Notes: generated from the letters alone by a model not told the origin. Positions 9,206-17,155 are shown, counted from the stretch's first letter. The stretch is 64,000 bases of DNA from Streptomyces rishiriensis (GCF_003112535.1 NZ_BEWA01000009.1:186001-250000); one strand, 5' to 3'. Made by a program: numbers and translations.

Positions 9206-9685
9206 GTGCGCCGTGCCGTCTGTCCCGGGTCGTTCGACCCGATCACCAACGGACACCTCGACATCATTTCCCGCGCCTCCCGTCTGTACGACGAGGTCTA
9301 TGTCGCGGTCATGATCAACAAGTCGAAGAAGGGCCTGTTCGAGATCGACGAGCGGCTCGACCTGATCCGCCGGGTCACGGCCGAGTACGGCAACGTCCGG
9401 GTCGAGGCCTTCCACGGCCTCCTCGTCGACTTCTGCAAGCAGCGCGAGATCCCGGCCATCGTCAAGGGGCTGCGCGCGGTCAGCGACTTCGACTACGAGC
9501 TGCAGATGGCCCAGATGAACAACGGCCTCTCGGGCGTCGAGACGCTGTTCGTGCCGACCAACCCCACCTACAGCTTCCTCTCCTCCTCCCTGGTCAAGGA
9601 GGTCGCCACCTGGGGCGGCGACGTCTCCCACCTGGTGCCCCCGCTGGTCCTCGAGGCGCTCGGCGAGCGCCTCGCGCGGGACTGA
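9206..9685 (+). CDS. coaD: Phosphopantetheine adenylyltransferase
   Basis: CoaD transfers AMP from ATP to 4'-phosphopantetheine, the penultimate step of coenzyme A synthesis. The 159-residue length is standard. The nucleotidyltransferase signature is GSFDPITNGH near residues 8-17, with the second signature in the SSSLVKEVA segment. The GTG at 9206 is preceded by GAGGGA (9194-9199) at good spacing and gives the canonical N-terminus MRRAVCPGSFDP. An in-frame ATG at 9176 overlapping the rsmD stop is less likely. Confidence 0.96.
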   Translation: MRRAVCPGSFDPITNGHLDIISRASRLYDEVYVAVMINKSKKGLFEIDERLDLIRRVTAEYGNVRVEAFHGLLVDFCKQREIPAIVKGLRAVSDFDYELQMAQMNNGLSGVETLFVPTNPTYSFLSSSLVKEVATWGGDVSHLVPPLVLEALGERLARD

Positions 9686-9796
9686 CGTCGGACGGGGGCT
9701 CCTGACGGCCCGTCATCCGGTGTCCGGCGGAGACCCCGTGGCCGTACAGTCGTCCCGTCCGTCTCCAACCCAGCTGTAGAGAGTGGCGAGCAACCG

Positions 9797-10888
9797 GTGG
9801 ACGTGCAGAAGAAGCTCGACGAGATCGTCACGGCGGTCTCCAGTGCCCGGTCGATGCCGATGTCGGCCTCGTGCGTGGTCAACCGCGCGGACCTGCTCGC
9901 CCTGCTCGAAGAGGTGCGCGCGGCCCTGCCCGACTCGCTGGCCCAGGCCGAGGAGCTGATCGGCGGCCGGGAGCAGATGGTCGAGCAGGCCCGCCAGGAG
10001 GCCGAGCGGATCATCTCCACCGCACACGCCGAACGCGGCTCCCTGATCTCCGACACCGAGATCGCCCGCCGCTCCCAGGCCGAGGCCGACCGCATCCTCG
10101 CCGAGGCCCGCAAGGAGGCCGAGGAGGTCCGCGCCGAGGCCGACGACTACGTCGACTCCAAGCTCGCGAACTTCGAGGTCGTCCTCACCAAGACGCTGGG
10201 CTCCGTCGGCCGGGGCCGCGAGAAGCTCCTCGGCACCGGCCCGGGCGTCGACGAGAACGGCTACGAGGACGAGGACGCCCCCGAGCGCAGCCACGACCCC
10301 GCGACCCTGCGTCGGGACGCCGACGCCTACGTCGACACCAAGCTGGGCGCCTTCGAGGCGGTCCTCGCCAAGACCCTGGAGGCGGTCGGCCGCGGCCGCC
10401 AGAAGCTGCACGGCCGCATCGCCACGGACGACCTGGGCGCCCTCGCCGGCGACACGACGACCTTCCAGCACTCCTCCGACGCCGACTACCTCGCCGACCT
10501 GACCGCCCTCGCGGAGCAGGACGCGAACGCCGGACAGCCCGTCCGGCAGCCGTACGAACAGCAGGAAGCCCAGCCGGTCTACGGCTACCAGCAGGGGGCC
10601 GACGGCTACCCGCAGCCGGCGGACCCCTACGGCGGCGGCTACCCGCAGCAGGAGCAGCAGGCCTACGGCGGGCAGGACCCCTACGGCTACCAGCAGGCGG
10701 ACCCCTACGCGTACGGCTACGACAGCGGGCAGGCCTCCTACGACCCCCACCAGGTCGTCCAGCAGGCCCAGCAGCAGCCGCAGCAGCAGGCCCAGCAGGG
10801 GTACGCCCTGGACGAGACCAGCCTCTTCGACACCGGCATGATCAGTGCCGAGCAGCTGCGCGCGTACGAGCAGGAGCGCGGCCTGTAG
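9797..10888 (+). CDS. DivIVA-like / cell-division-associated coiled-coil protein
   Basis: A 363-residue cytoplasmic protein. Residues about 30-130 form an Ala/Glu/Arg-rich coiled coil (QAEELIGGREQMVEQARQEA and following), resembling DivIVA-like and ATP-synthase-b-like coiled coils of actinobacteria. Two similar segments, DDYVDSKLANFEVVLTKTLG and DAYVDTKLGAFEAVLAKTLE, form an internal duplication. The C-terminal third is a low-complexity Gly/Tyr/Gln-rich tail with repeated PYGYQQ/GGYPQQ motifs, probably disordered. A GTG start is used. It sits between coaD and the yceD-rpmF-rnc group in Streptomyces. A role in cell wall or division scaffolding is inferred from the fold only. Confidence 0.75.
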   Translation: MDVQKKLDEIVTAVSSARSMPMSASCVVNRADLLALLEEVRAALPDSLAQAEELIGGREQMVEQARQEAERIISTAHAERGSLISDTEIARRSQAEADRILAEARKEAEEVRAEADDYVDSKLANFEVVLTKTLGSVGRGREKLLGTGPGVDENGYEDEDAPERSHDPATLRRDADAYVDTKLGAFEAVLAKTLEAVGRGRQKLHGRIATDDLGALAGDTTTFQHSSDADYLADLTALAEQDANAGQPVRQPYEQQEAQPVYGYQQGADGYPQPADPYGGGYPQQEQQAYGGQDPYGYQQADPYAYGYDSGQASYDPHQVVQQAQQQPQQQAQQGYALDETSLFDTGMISAEQLRAYEQERGL

Positions 10889-10910
10889 GAACGTCGTCGC
10901 GCCCACCCGA

Positions 10911-10940
10911 TTGGGCTGTGGACGAAAGGTTTAGTATCCT
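10911..10940 (+). promoter_or_regulatory. Candidate promoter for the yceD-rpmF-rnc group
   Basis: TTGGGC (10911-10916) could serve as -35, paired either with TAGTAT (10932-10937, 15-bp spacer) or TATCCT (10935-10940, 18-bp spacer). The region is distinctly more A/T-rich than its surroundings and lies about 110 bp before the DUF177 start, leaving a leader of roughly 100 nt. Confidence 0.4.
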
Positions 10941-11050
10941 GGCTCTTCGGTCGCGTGTGCGCTTTGCTGACTTCGTATGCGCCCGCGATCACCGCTGTCC
11001 GCAGCACCGAGGGCAGCGGCCCTCACCGAGTTCGAAGATCGAAAGCAGGA

Positions 11051-11704
11051 ATGGCCCTGAACGCCCGCCTCGACCACCGCAACCCTCTCGTGTTCGACAC
11101 ACACGAGCTGGGGCGGCGTCCTGGCGCGCTGCAGCGCCTGACCCGCGAGATCGACGCTCCCAAGGATCTCGGGATCCTGGATGTCATCGGCGTGCCGGAA
11201 GGCGCTCCGGTGGAGCTCGAACTCCGACTCGAGTCGGTCATGGAAGGTGTGCTCGTCACAGGCACCGCCCGTGCACAGGCCGAGGGGGAGTGCGTAAGGT
11301 GTCTGGAGCCGCTCGAGCTTGATCTCGAAGCGGAGTTCCAGGAGATGTTCTCGTACCCTGACGCCGACGACCGGGGCCGTGTGAAAGCGGAGCCGGCCGA
11401 CGACGCCGAGGAAGACGAGGACAGGCTCTTTCTCGAGGACGGCCTGTTCGACCTCGAACCCGTGCTGCGTGATGCGGTGGTGCTCGCACTGCCGATGCAG
11501 CCGGTGTGCCAGGACGACTGCCCCGGCCTGTGCTCCCAGTGCGGAGCCCGGCTGGCGGACGACCCGGGGCACAACCATGACGCCACCGACATCCGTTGGG
11601 CGGCACTGCAGGGACTCGCCGGTTCACTCGAAGACGGCGAGAAGGACGAGATGAGCGGCGGCGTGCCTCGATCAGCGCCCGCCGACGAGAAGCAGGAGAA
11701 GTAG
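11051..11704 (+). CDS. YceD/DUF177 family protein
   Basis: This 217-residue protein has the DUF177 (YceD) architecture: an N-terminal beta-rich part, CVRCLEPL near residues 77-84, an acidic insert (DDAEEDEDR), and a C-terminal Cys cluster CQDDCPGLCSQCG likely to bind zinc. The family is almost always immediately upstream of rpmF, as here (2-nt gap), and has been linked to 23S rRNA maturation in bacteria and plastids. I chose ATG 11051 because the family homology (MALNARLDHRNPLVF) starts there. The C-terminal tail after residue 195 is charged and variable. Confidence 0.9.
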   Translation: MALNARLDHRNPLVFDTHELGRRPGALQRLTREIDAPKDLGILDVIGVPEGAPVELELRLESVMEGVLVTGTARAQAEGECVRCLEPLELDLEAEFQEMFSYPDADDRGRVKAEPADDAEEDEDRLFLEDGLFDLEPVLRDAVVLALPMQPVCQDDCPGLCSQCGARLADDPGHNHDATDIRWAALQGLAGSLEDGEKDEMSGGVPRSAPADEKQEK

Positions 11705-11706
11705 CC

Positions 11707-11880
11707 GTGGCTGTTCCGAAGCGGAAGATGTCGCGCAGCAACACGCGCCACCGCCGGTCGCAGTGGAAGGCTGCGGTCCCCACCCTGGTTGCGTGCGAGC
11801 GCTGCCACGAGCCCAAGCTGCAGCACATCGCGTGCCCGTCTTGCGGCACCTACAACAAGCGCCAGGTCCTCGAGGTCTGA
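11707..11880 (+). CDS. rpmF: 50S ribosomal protein L32
   Basis: The 57-residue protein starts MAVPKRKMSRSNTRHRRS, the conserved basic L32 start. It has a zinc-ribbon CERCHEPK...CPSCG with both CxxC pairs intact, so it is the zinc-containing (C+) form. The start is GTG 11707, two bases after the DUF177 stop; this close spacing suggests translational coupling. Confidence 0.97.
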   Translation: MAVPKRKMSRSNTRHRRSQWKAAVPTLVACERCHEPKLQHIACPSCGTYNKRQVLEV

Positions 11881-11899
11881 GCGGCTGGTGAGAGGCTCC

Positions 11900-12718
11900 A
11901 TGTCTGACGCCAAGGCGGACACGACCGCCAAGAAAAAGGCGGACACCACAGCCTCGTCCCACACGCTTCTGGAAGGGCGGCTCGGCTATCAGCTCGAGTC
12001 CGCCCTTCTGGTGCGTGCGCTGACCCACCGTTCCTACGCGTACGAGAACGGCGGTCTGCCGACGAACGAGCGGCTGGAGTTCCTCGGGGACTCCGTGCTC
12101 GGCCTCGTCGTCACGGACACGCTGTACCGCACCCACCCCGACCTGCCCGAAGGCCAACTGGCCAAGCTTCGGGCCGCGGTGGTCAACTCGCGCGCGCTGG
12201 CGGAGGTCGGCCGTGGCCTCGACCTGGGCTCCTTCATCCGGCTGGGCCGGGGCGAAGAGGGCACGGGCGGCCGGGACAAGGCGTCCATCCTCGCCGACAC
12301 CCTGGAAGCGGTGATCGGCGCGGTCTATCTCGACCAGGGCCTCGAAGCGGCCTCCGAACTGGTGCACCGCCTGTTCGACCCGCTGATCGAGAAGTCCTCG
12401 AACCTCGGCGCCGGCCTGGACTGGAAGACCAGTCTCCAGGAACTCACCGCGACCGAAGGGCTCGGCGTCCCCGAGTACCTGGTCACGGAGACCGGCCCCG
12501 ATCACGAGAAGACCTTCACTGCTGCCGCCCGCGTCGGAGGCGTCTCGTACGGCACCGGCACCGGCCGCAGCAAGAAGGAGGCGGAGCAGCAGGCCGCCGA
12601 GTCCGCGTGGCGGTCCATCCGGGCCGCTGCGGACGAGCGCGCCACGGCGGAGCAGACGGCCCAGGCCGTCCGGGCCGCCGACGGCAGCACGCCGGACCCC
12701 GAGTCCGCCTCCGCCTGA
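11900..12718 (+). CDS. rnc: Ribonuclease III
   Basis: RNase III cleaves double-stranded RNA in rRNA processing and mRNA decay; in Streptomyces the gene (absB) also influences antibiotic production. The 272-residue protein has the nuclease signature ERLEFLGDSVLG near residues 54-65 and the downstream catalytic segment DTLEAVIGAVYLD, followed by a C-terminal double-stranded-RNA-binding domain (about residues 170-240). A Lys/Ala/Thr-rich N-terminal extension of about 20 residues and an Ala/Glu-rich tail are lineage features. ATG 11900 has GAGAGG at 11890-11895. It is co-directional with rpmF (19-nt gap). Confidence 0.96.
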   Translation: MSDAKADTTAKKKADTTASSHTLLEGRLGYQLESALLVRALTHRSYAYENGGLPTNERLEFLGDSVLGLVVTDTLYRTHPDLPEGQLAKLRAAVVNSRALAEVGRGLDLGSFIRLGRGEEGTGGRDKASILADTLEAVIGAVYLDQGLEAASELVHRLFDPLIEKSSNLGAGLDWKTSLQELTATEGLGVPEYLVTETGPDHEKTFTAAARVGGVSYGTGTGRSKKEAEQQAAESAWRSIRAAADERATAEQTAQAVRAADGSTPDPESASA

Positions 12719-12760
12719 GGAACGCCGCAACAGCGGCACAGTAGTACAGCAGTACGAGAC

Positions 12761-12792
12761 GAACGCCCGCCCCCGCAGGGAGGCGGGCGTTC
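12761..12792 (+). terminator. 11-bp perfect hairpin between rnc and mutM
   Basis: GAACGCCCGCC (12761-12771) is exactly complementary to GGCGGGCGTTC (12782-12792) with a 10-nt loop. No T-tract follows, and the mutM ATG lies only 15 nt beyond the stem. It may be a weak terminator/attenuator or an RNA-processing site between the two cistrons. Confidence 0.5.
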
Positions 12793-12807
12793 CGTACGGG
12801 GGATCCC

Positions 12808-13668
12808 ATGCCCGAGTTGCCCGAGGTCGAGGTCGTCCGGCGCGGTCTGGAGCGGTGGGTCGCCCACCGCACGGTCGCCGACGCCGAAGTGCTGCATCCG
12901 CGCGCCGTGCGCCGGCACATCGCCGGGGCCGACGACTTCGCGCAGCGCCTCAAGGGTCATCGCGTCGGAACCCCCAGCCGGCGCGGCAAGTATCTGTGGC
13001 TGCCGCTGGAGGACACCCGCCTGGCGGTCCTGGCCCACCTCGGCATGAGCGGTCAGCTCCTGGTCCAGCCGCACGAGGCGCCCGACGAGAAGCATCTGCG
13101 CGTCCGGGTGCGCTTCGCCGACGAGGTGGACACCGAACTGCGCTTCGTGGACCAGCGCACCTTCGGCGGCCTGTCCCTGCACGACACCGGCCCCGACGGG
13201 CTGCCGGACGTCATCGCGCACATCGCCCGTGACCCCCTCGACCCGCAGTTCGACGACGAGGCGTTCCACCAGGCCCTGCGGCGCAAGCGCACCACCGTCA
13301 AGCGGGCCCTGCTCGACCAGTCGCTGATCAGCGGCGTCGGCAACATCTACGCTGACGAGGCGCTGTGGCGGGCCCGTCTGCACTACGACCGCCCGACCGG
13401 GAATCTCACCCGGCCGCGTACGCGCGAACTCCTCGGCCATGTCCGGGACGTGATGAACGCGGCGCTGGCCGTCGGCGGCACCAGCTTCGACAGCCTGTAC
13501 GTCAACGTCAACGGCGAATCCGGCTACTTCGACCGGTCCCTGGACGCCTACGGGCGCGAGGGGCTGCCGTGCAAGCGGTGCGGAACGCCCATGCGCCGAC
13601 GCCCGTGGATGAACCGGTCCAGCTACTTCTGCCCGAAGTGTCAGACGCCGCCGCGCATACCGTCGTAA
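12808..13668 (+). CDS. mutM: Formamidopyrimidine-DNA glycosylase
   Basis: Fpg/MutM excises oxidised purines such as 8-oxoguanine and nicks the abasic site. The 286-residue protein has the catalytic N-terminal PELPEVE (Pro2 nucleophile, Glu3), the helix-two-turn-helix segment SGVGNIYADEALWRA, and the C-terminal zinc finger CKRCGTPM...YFCPKCQ. The ATG follows a GGGGGATCCC stretch and a hairpin. Its last 28 nt overlap the convergent HxlR regulator gene. Confidence 0.96.
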   Translation: MPELPEVEVVRRGLERWVAHRTVADAEVLHPRAVRRHIAGADDFAQRLKGHRVGTPSRRGKYLWLPLEDTRLAVLAHLGMSGQLLVQPHEAPDEKHLRVRVRFADEVDTELRFVDQRTFGGLSLHDTGPDGLPDVIAHIARDPLDPQFDDEAFHQALRRKRTTVKRALLDQSLISGVGNIYADEALWRARLHYDRPTGNLTRPRTRELLGHVRDVMNAALAVGGTSFDSLYVNVNGESGYFDRSLDAYGREGLPCKRCGTPMRRRPWMNRSSYFCPKCQTPPRIPS

Positions 13669-14042
13669 CGCTCGCGGGCGGCGAGGACGTCGTCCATCCG
13701 CCCTTCGAGATGGTGGATCAGGCTGAGCAGGCGTTCGGCCACCTCGCGCCCGAGCGGGGTCAGTTCGTAGTCCACGCGGGGCGGGTTGGTGGGCTGTGCC
13801 TCGCGGTGCACCAGCCCGTCCCGCTCCAGCGCGTGCAGCGTCTGGGACAGCATCTTCTCGCTCACGCCGTCCACCCGGCGACGCAGCTCGTTGAACCGGA
13901 GCGAGCCCTCGTACAGTGCGCCGAGCGTGAGCCCGCCCCAGCGGCCGGTGATGTGCTCCAGAGTGCCGCGCGAGGGGCAGGCCTTGGCGAACACGTTGAA
14001 CGGGAGGTCGCGGTCCTCCGCGCTCACCTCGGTGATGGTCAT
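13641..14042 (-). CDS. HxlR-family transcriptional regulator
   Basis: This is a 133-residue winged-helix protein with the HxlR signature: a Cys near the N-terminus (FAKACPSRGTLEHITGRWGG), the recognition region RFNELRRRVDGVSEKMLSQT, and the wing VDYELTPLG. HxlR proteins are usually redox- or electrophile-responsive repressors of an adjacent oxidoreductase. The neighbour here is a divergent flavodoxin-fold enzyme, with a perfect palindrome between them. I prefer ATG 14042; an upstream TTG at 14060 is possible. It overlaps mutM by 28 nt tail to tail. Confidence 0.88.
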   Translation of the reverse strand: MTITEVSAEDRDLPFNVFAKACPSRGTLEHITGRWGGLTLGALYEGSLRFNELRRRVDGVSEKMLSQTLHALERDGLVHREAQPTNPPRVDYELTPLGREVAERLLSLIHHLEGRMDDVLAARERYDGMRGGV

Positions 14043-14081
14043 ACCAAGAGCGTACTCCAAGGCAGCGCTAACCGGCAGGTT

Positions 14082-14102
14082 GCACTAACTATCGGTTAGT
14101 GC
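14082..14102. promoter_or_regulatory. Palindromic operator for the HxlR regulator
   Basis: GCACTAAC (14082-14089) and GTTAGTGC (14095-14102) form a perfect 8+8 inverted repeat with a 5-bp centre TATCG. It lies 40 bp upstream of the regulator ATG and 57 bp upstream of the oxidoreductase ATG. A related half-site GCGCTAACC occurs at about 14066-14074. Its position suits dual control of the divergent genes. Confidence 0.65.
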
Positions 14103-14158
14103 TTTCCTTCAGATATCGTCGTTGAGCTGCACCGCAGCTCCGCCCATGAGGAGTGTGC

Positions 14159-14773
14159 ATGTCCCCCTCTGTCGTCCCCGCTGCCCTCGTCGTCCCTGTC
14201 GTCTCGGTCGCCTACCACTCCGGCTACGGCCACACCGCCGTCCTCGCCGAGGCCGTGCGCGCGGGAGCCGTGGAGGCCGGCGCCGAGGTGCACCTGATCA
14301 AGGTCGACGAGATCACCGAGGAGCAGTGGACCCGGCTCGACGGCTCGGACGCGATCGTCTTCGGCTCGCCCACCTACATGGGCACCGCGTCGGGCGCGTT
14401 CCACGCCTTCGCCGAGGCGACCTCCGCCCGCTGGGCCACCCAGGCCTGGAAGGACAAGCTGGCCGCCGGGTTCACCAACTCCGGCTCGAAGAGCGGCGAC
14501 AAGCTGCACACGCTGCAGTTCTTCCAGATCCTGGCCGCGCAGCTCGGCATGCACTGGGTCAACCTCGGTCTGCTGCCCGGCTGGAACAGCTCCACCGGCT
14601 CCGAGAACGACCTCAACCGCCTCGGCGTGTTCCTCGGCGCGGCCGCGCAGACCAACGTCGACGAGGGCCCGGACGCCGTGCACAAGGCCGACGTCGCGAC
14701 GGCGGAACACCTGGGCCGCAGGGTCGCCGAGACGGCGAGGGTCTTCCTGGCCGGCCTCGCCCAGACTGCTTGA
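14159..14773 (+). CDS. Flavodoxin-family NAD(P)H-dependent oxidoreductase
   Basis: The 204-residue protein has a flavodoxin fold. An FMN-phosphate loop (YHSGYGHTAVLAEAV) lies near residues 19-33 and GSPTYMG further on, as in WrbA/NADPH-dependent FMN reductase-like quinone reductases. It probably performs two-electron reduction of quinones or similar electrophiles in the cytoplasm. GAGGAG (14148-14153) precedes ATG 14159; a GTG at 14153 is less well placed. It is divergent from the HxlR gene, which likely represses it. Confidence 0.87.
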   Translation: MSPSVVPAALVVPVVSVAYHSGYGHTAVLAEAVRAGAVEAGAEVHLIKVDEITEEQWTRLDGSDAIVFGSPTYMGTASGAFHAFAEATSARWATQAWKDKLAAGFTNSGSKSGDKLHTLQFFQILAAQLGMHWVNLGLLPGWNSSTGSENDLNRLGVFLGAAAQTNVDEGPDAVHKADVATAEHLGRRVAETARVFLAGLAQTA

Positions 14774-14804
14774 TCGTTTCTGCGCGAGCCGGCGGGAGCG
14801 GGTC

Positions 14805-15974
14805 TCAGTAGCCGAAGTCCTGCGTCCACCAAGGGCCGCCGGGGCCGAGGTGGACGCCGACGCCGAGGGTCTTGAAGTCGCAGTTCAGGATGTTCGCCTT
14901 GTGGCCGGGGCTGTTCATCCAGGCGGCCATGACCGCGGCCGCGTCGGCCTGGCCGCGGGCTATGTTCTCGCCGCCGAGGTCGGATATGCCGGCCTTGGCC
15001 GCCCGGTCCCAGGGGGTCGCCCCGTCCGGGTCGGTGTGGTCGAAGAAGCCGCGTGCGGCCATGTCGTCGCTGAACTTCTCGGCGAGGTCCGACAGCGCAC
15101 TGTTCGCCGAGAGGGCGCTGCAGCCGACCTTGGCCCGCTCCTCGTTGACGAGGCTCAGCACCTCGGCCGCGGCCTGCGTCTCGGCCGAGACCGTCACCGG
15201 CGTCTCGGCCCGCTGCGGTGCCTTGGTGGCCGTCTTCGACCTGGACGGCGTGCTCTGCGGCCCCTTCGCCGGCTTCGAGCGCGTGGCCCGCGGCTTCTCG
15301 GTGGCCACCTTGCTCGGCGAGGCCGAGACCGAGGCCGAGGCCGACGGTGCGGAGGTGGAGGTGGAGGGGGACGGGGAGACCGAGGAGGCGGACGGCGAAG
15401 CGGCCCGGCCGGCGTCACGACTGGTCGACGCGGCGCCGCGGTCGGACTCGGCGGAGCCGGACGTGCCGCCCTGCTCGGCGGCCGAGTTGGTCGGCGAGCC
15501 CGCGGCCTGCACCTTGTCGGCGGGGCCGTTGCCGCCGCCGAGCCGGTAGCTGTCGAGACCCGGCACCACGCCCGTGGCCACCGCGACGGTGCCCAGGGCG
15601 ACCGCCGCGGACACGCCGAGCAGGCCCGTCCTCACCGGTGTGACGACCCTCTTCCTGCGACGGCGGCCCGAGCCGTCCCGGCCCTCGCCCGGGCGCGGGG
15701 CCCTGCCGCCGGGAGCGAAGCCGCCGCCCGGGAACACGGCGGTGTCGGCGCGCGCGTGCTCGTCGTCCATGGCGAAGAGGTACTCCTGGCTCCGGGCCAC
15801 GGAGTCGGCGTAGGCCTCGGGGTTCAGATACGGCGCGATGCCCCTCGTGGGGCGGTCGCCGGCGTAGCGGTCCTGCGGGGTGTGACCGTCCGCGTGCGAG
15901 CCGTGCGTCTGTGTGACCCCCGTGGCGCGGCTCGTGGCGGCGCGGCCGGCGGCGGAGCGTCGGTGGCGTCCCAT
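14805..15974 (-). CDS. Membrane-anchored or secreted CAP-domain (SCP/PR-1-like) protein
   Basis: The 389-residue protein has a basic, low-complexity N-terminal cytoplasmic part and a single hydrophobic segment (TGLLGVSAAVALGTVAVATG) near residues 115-135. A long Ser/Ala/Thr/Lys-rich linker follows, then a C-terminal CAP domain of about 120 residues with SLVNEERAKVGCSAL, FFDHTDPDG and GHKANILN-type motifs. CAP proteins are extracellular; bacterial members have been linked to envelope functions, but the biochemical role is unknown. ATG 15974 gives MGRHRRSA, a common start in this Streptomyces family. It is convergent with the oxidoreductase gene. Confidence 0.88.
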   Translation of the reverse strand: MGRHRRSAAGRAATSRATGVTQTHGSHADGHTPQDRYAGDRPTRGIAPYLNPEAYADSVARSQEYLFAMDDEHARADTAVFPGGGFAPGGRAPRPGEGRDGSGRRRRKRVVTPVRTGLLGVSAAVALGTVAVATGVVPGLDSYRLGGGNGPADKVQAAGSPTNSAAEQGGTSGSAESDRGAASTSRDAGRAASPSASSVSPSPSTSTSAPSASASVSASPSKVATEKPRATRSKPAKGPQSTPSRSKTATKAPQRAETPVTVSAETQAAAEVLSLVNEERAKVGCSALSANSALSDLAEKFSDDMAARGFFDHTDPDGATPWDRAAKAGISDLGGENIARGQADAAAVMAAWMNSPGHKANILNCDFKTLGVGVHLGPGGPWWTQDFGY

Positions 15975-16063
15975 GTCCTTGCCTTCCTCGTTCAAGCGGT
16001 GTTTCCCCACGGTCGGCCGGGGCTCGGGGCGTCGCGCGCCTCCTGCTCCCTCTGGTCGACCGG

Positions 16064-16083
16064 ACTCACCCGATCGAGTGAGT
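16064..16083. promoter_or_regulatory. Near-perfect 20-bp palindrome between divergent genes
   Basis: ACTCAC (16064-16069) and GTGAGT (16078-16083) flank CGATCG-centred sequence; the 20-bp segment matches its reverse complement at 18 of 20 positions. It lies 90 bp upstream of both the CAP-protein start and the acylphosphatase start, a typical operator location. The binding protein is unknown. Confidence 0.4.
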
Positions 16084-16172
16084 TTCAGCTGAGAATCATT
16101 GGGTGGGGACGGTACCCCATGGCGCTGGGGGAGGAAGTGCCCGGAGAGACTTCGCCCGGCTAGGTTGCAGTC

Positions 16173-16454
16173 ATGAGCGAGGATGTACGGCTGGTCGCCT
16201 GGGTGCGCGGACACGTCCAAGGCGTGGGATTCCGCTGGTTCACGCGGGCGAAGGCCTTGGAGATCGGCGGCCTGAGTGGTTTTGCTCTCAATTTGGCCGA
16301 CGGGCGGGTCCAGGTGGTCGCCGAGGGCGGCCGAGAGGGCTGTGAGGGACTGCTCGGCTGGCTCCTCGGTGACGACACGCCCGGACGCGTCGAGGGCGTC
16401 ACCGAGATATGGGACACACCACGCGGCGGCTACGACGGCTTCGCCATCCGCTGA
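16173..16454 (+). CDS. Acylphosphatase
   Basis: This 93-residue enzyme hydrolyses acyl-phosphates such as carbamoyl phosphate or 1,3-bisphosphoglycerate. The signature VRGHVQGVGFRWFT is at residues 11-24 with the catalytic Arg21; the second catalytic residue Asn40 lies in FALNLADGRVQV. ATG 16173 lies exactly 6 nt after TAGGTT (16161-16166), which looks like a -10 box. There is no Shine-Dalgarno, so the mRNA may be leaderless. Confidence 0.95.
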   Translation: MSEDVRLVAWVRGHVQGVGFRWFTRAKALEIGGLSGFALNLADGRVQVVAEGGREGCEGLLGWLLGDDTPGRVEGVTEIWDTPRGGYDGFAIR

Positions 16455-16834
16455 GCAAGGTGCGTGAGGCGGCCCCGCGGAAGCGGCGGAACGTGCCGCC
16501 GGCACCTGCCGGAAGGGGAAAGGGGCAGGTGGTTGCCAAGAATCGCTTGCAGTGGCAGGCTCCGCAGGCAAGGATGATCGCCACGCCTCCAGGGCCCCGC
16601 AGGAGCCGCAGCGCCGCCGTGACGGCCGCGCGCCACCGGGATGCCCGCCAATACGGGGCGTGATCGTGTTGACCGTCAAACTTTTTGGTGAGACGCTGAA
16701 AGCACCCCGCGCACCTCAGCTGTTTGGCATGGATGAACAGCAGGATGAACAAGATCCCGCCAAGCACCGCGGGTGCGAATCCCTCACGACCCACACCGCT
16801 TCGGTCGGTCACTCATTGTGGAGGACCATCCATC
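16455..16834 (+). other. Gene-free stretch upstream of the small coiled-coil gene
   Basis: I see no convincing gene here. CACCTGCC (16503-16510) pairs with GGCAGGTG (16524-16531), a weak possible terminator for acylphosphatase. TTGACC at 16669-16674 resembles a -35 box, but no good -10 follows at the right distance. The stretch is noticeably less G+C-rich from about 16660 onward, as expected for a promoter/leader region. Confidence 0.4.
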
Positions 16835-17038
16835 ATGGCAAAGGCGCTTCTCGGTTACGTCGGCGGCTCCGACCCGCGACTCCTCGCCGAGATGCGACGG
16901 CTCCAGCAGCGTGTACAGGATCTGGAATCCGAGCTCGGACGGATCCAGGCCGAGAACGACGCACTGACGGCTGCCGCTTCTCACGAATCGCTTATGGAGA
17001 GCATCGACGCACGCCAGGCGGAGCCTGCACTCACCTGA
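16835..17038 (+). CDS. Small coiled-coil protein, 67 residues
   Basis: MAKALLGYVGGSDPRLLAEM is followed by a heptad-like helix (RLQQRVQDLESELGRIQAEN) with Leu/Val at a/d positions, resembling a short leucine zipper. There is no basic DNA-binding region, signal peptide or Cys pair. GGAGGA (16820-16825) precedes ATG 16835. A strong terminator follows 84 nt after the stop, so it is probably monocistronic. I recall near-identical small hypothetical proteins next to smc in Streptomyces; function unknown. A scaffold or partner-binding role is conjecture. Confidence 0.8.
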   Translation: MAKALLGYVGGSDPRLLAEMRRLQQRVQDLESELGRIQAENDALTAAASHESLMESIDARQAEPALT

Positions 17039-17121
17039 TCGCTGCACCGCTGTACAACGGCATCGCAGTGGTCGGGCGGCACACATCAACCGCGTCGGAC
17101 CGCTAAGTTGTCAGAGTTTGC

Positions 17122-17155
17122 AAGGGACGCCGCTCAGGCGTCCCTTCTTCCTTTC
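17122..17155 (+). terminator. Rho-independent terminator upstream of smc
   Basis: A perfect 10-bp stem AAGGGACGCC (17122-17131) / GGCGTCCCTT (17137-17146) with a 5-nt loop is followed by the pyrimidine run CTTCCTTTCC. It ends the small coiled-coil gene transcript and insulates smc. Confidence 0.85.

Noticed and set aside
15975..16140. ydaO-type (c-di-AMP) riboswitch upstream of the CAP-protein gene
   Set aside because: Such elements occur before Streptomyces cell-wall genes, but the conserved GGGGAxCC and GGGTGAATC blocks are not present on the minus strand here.
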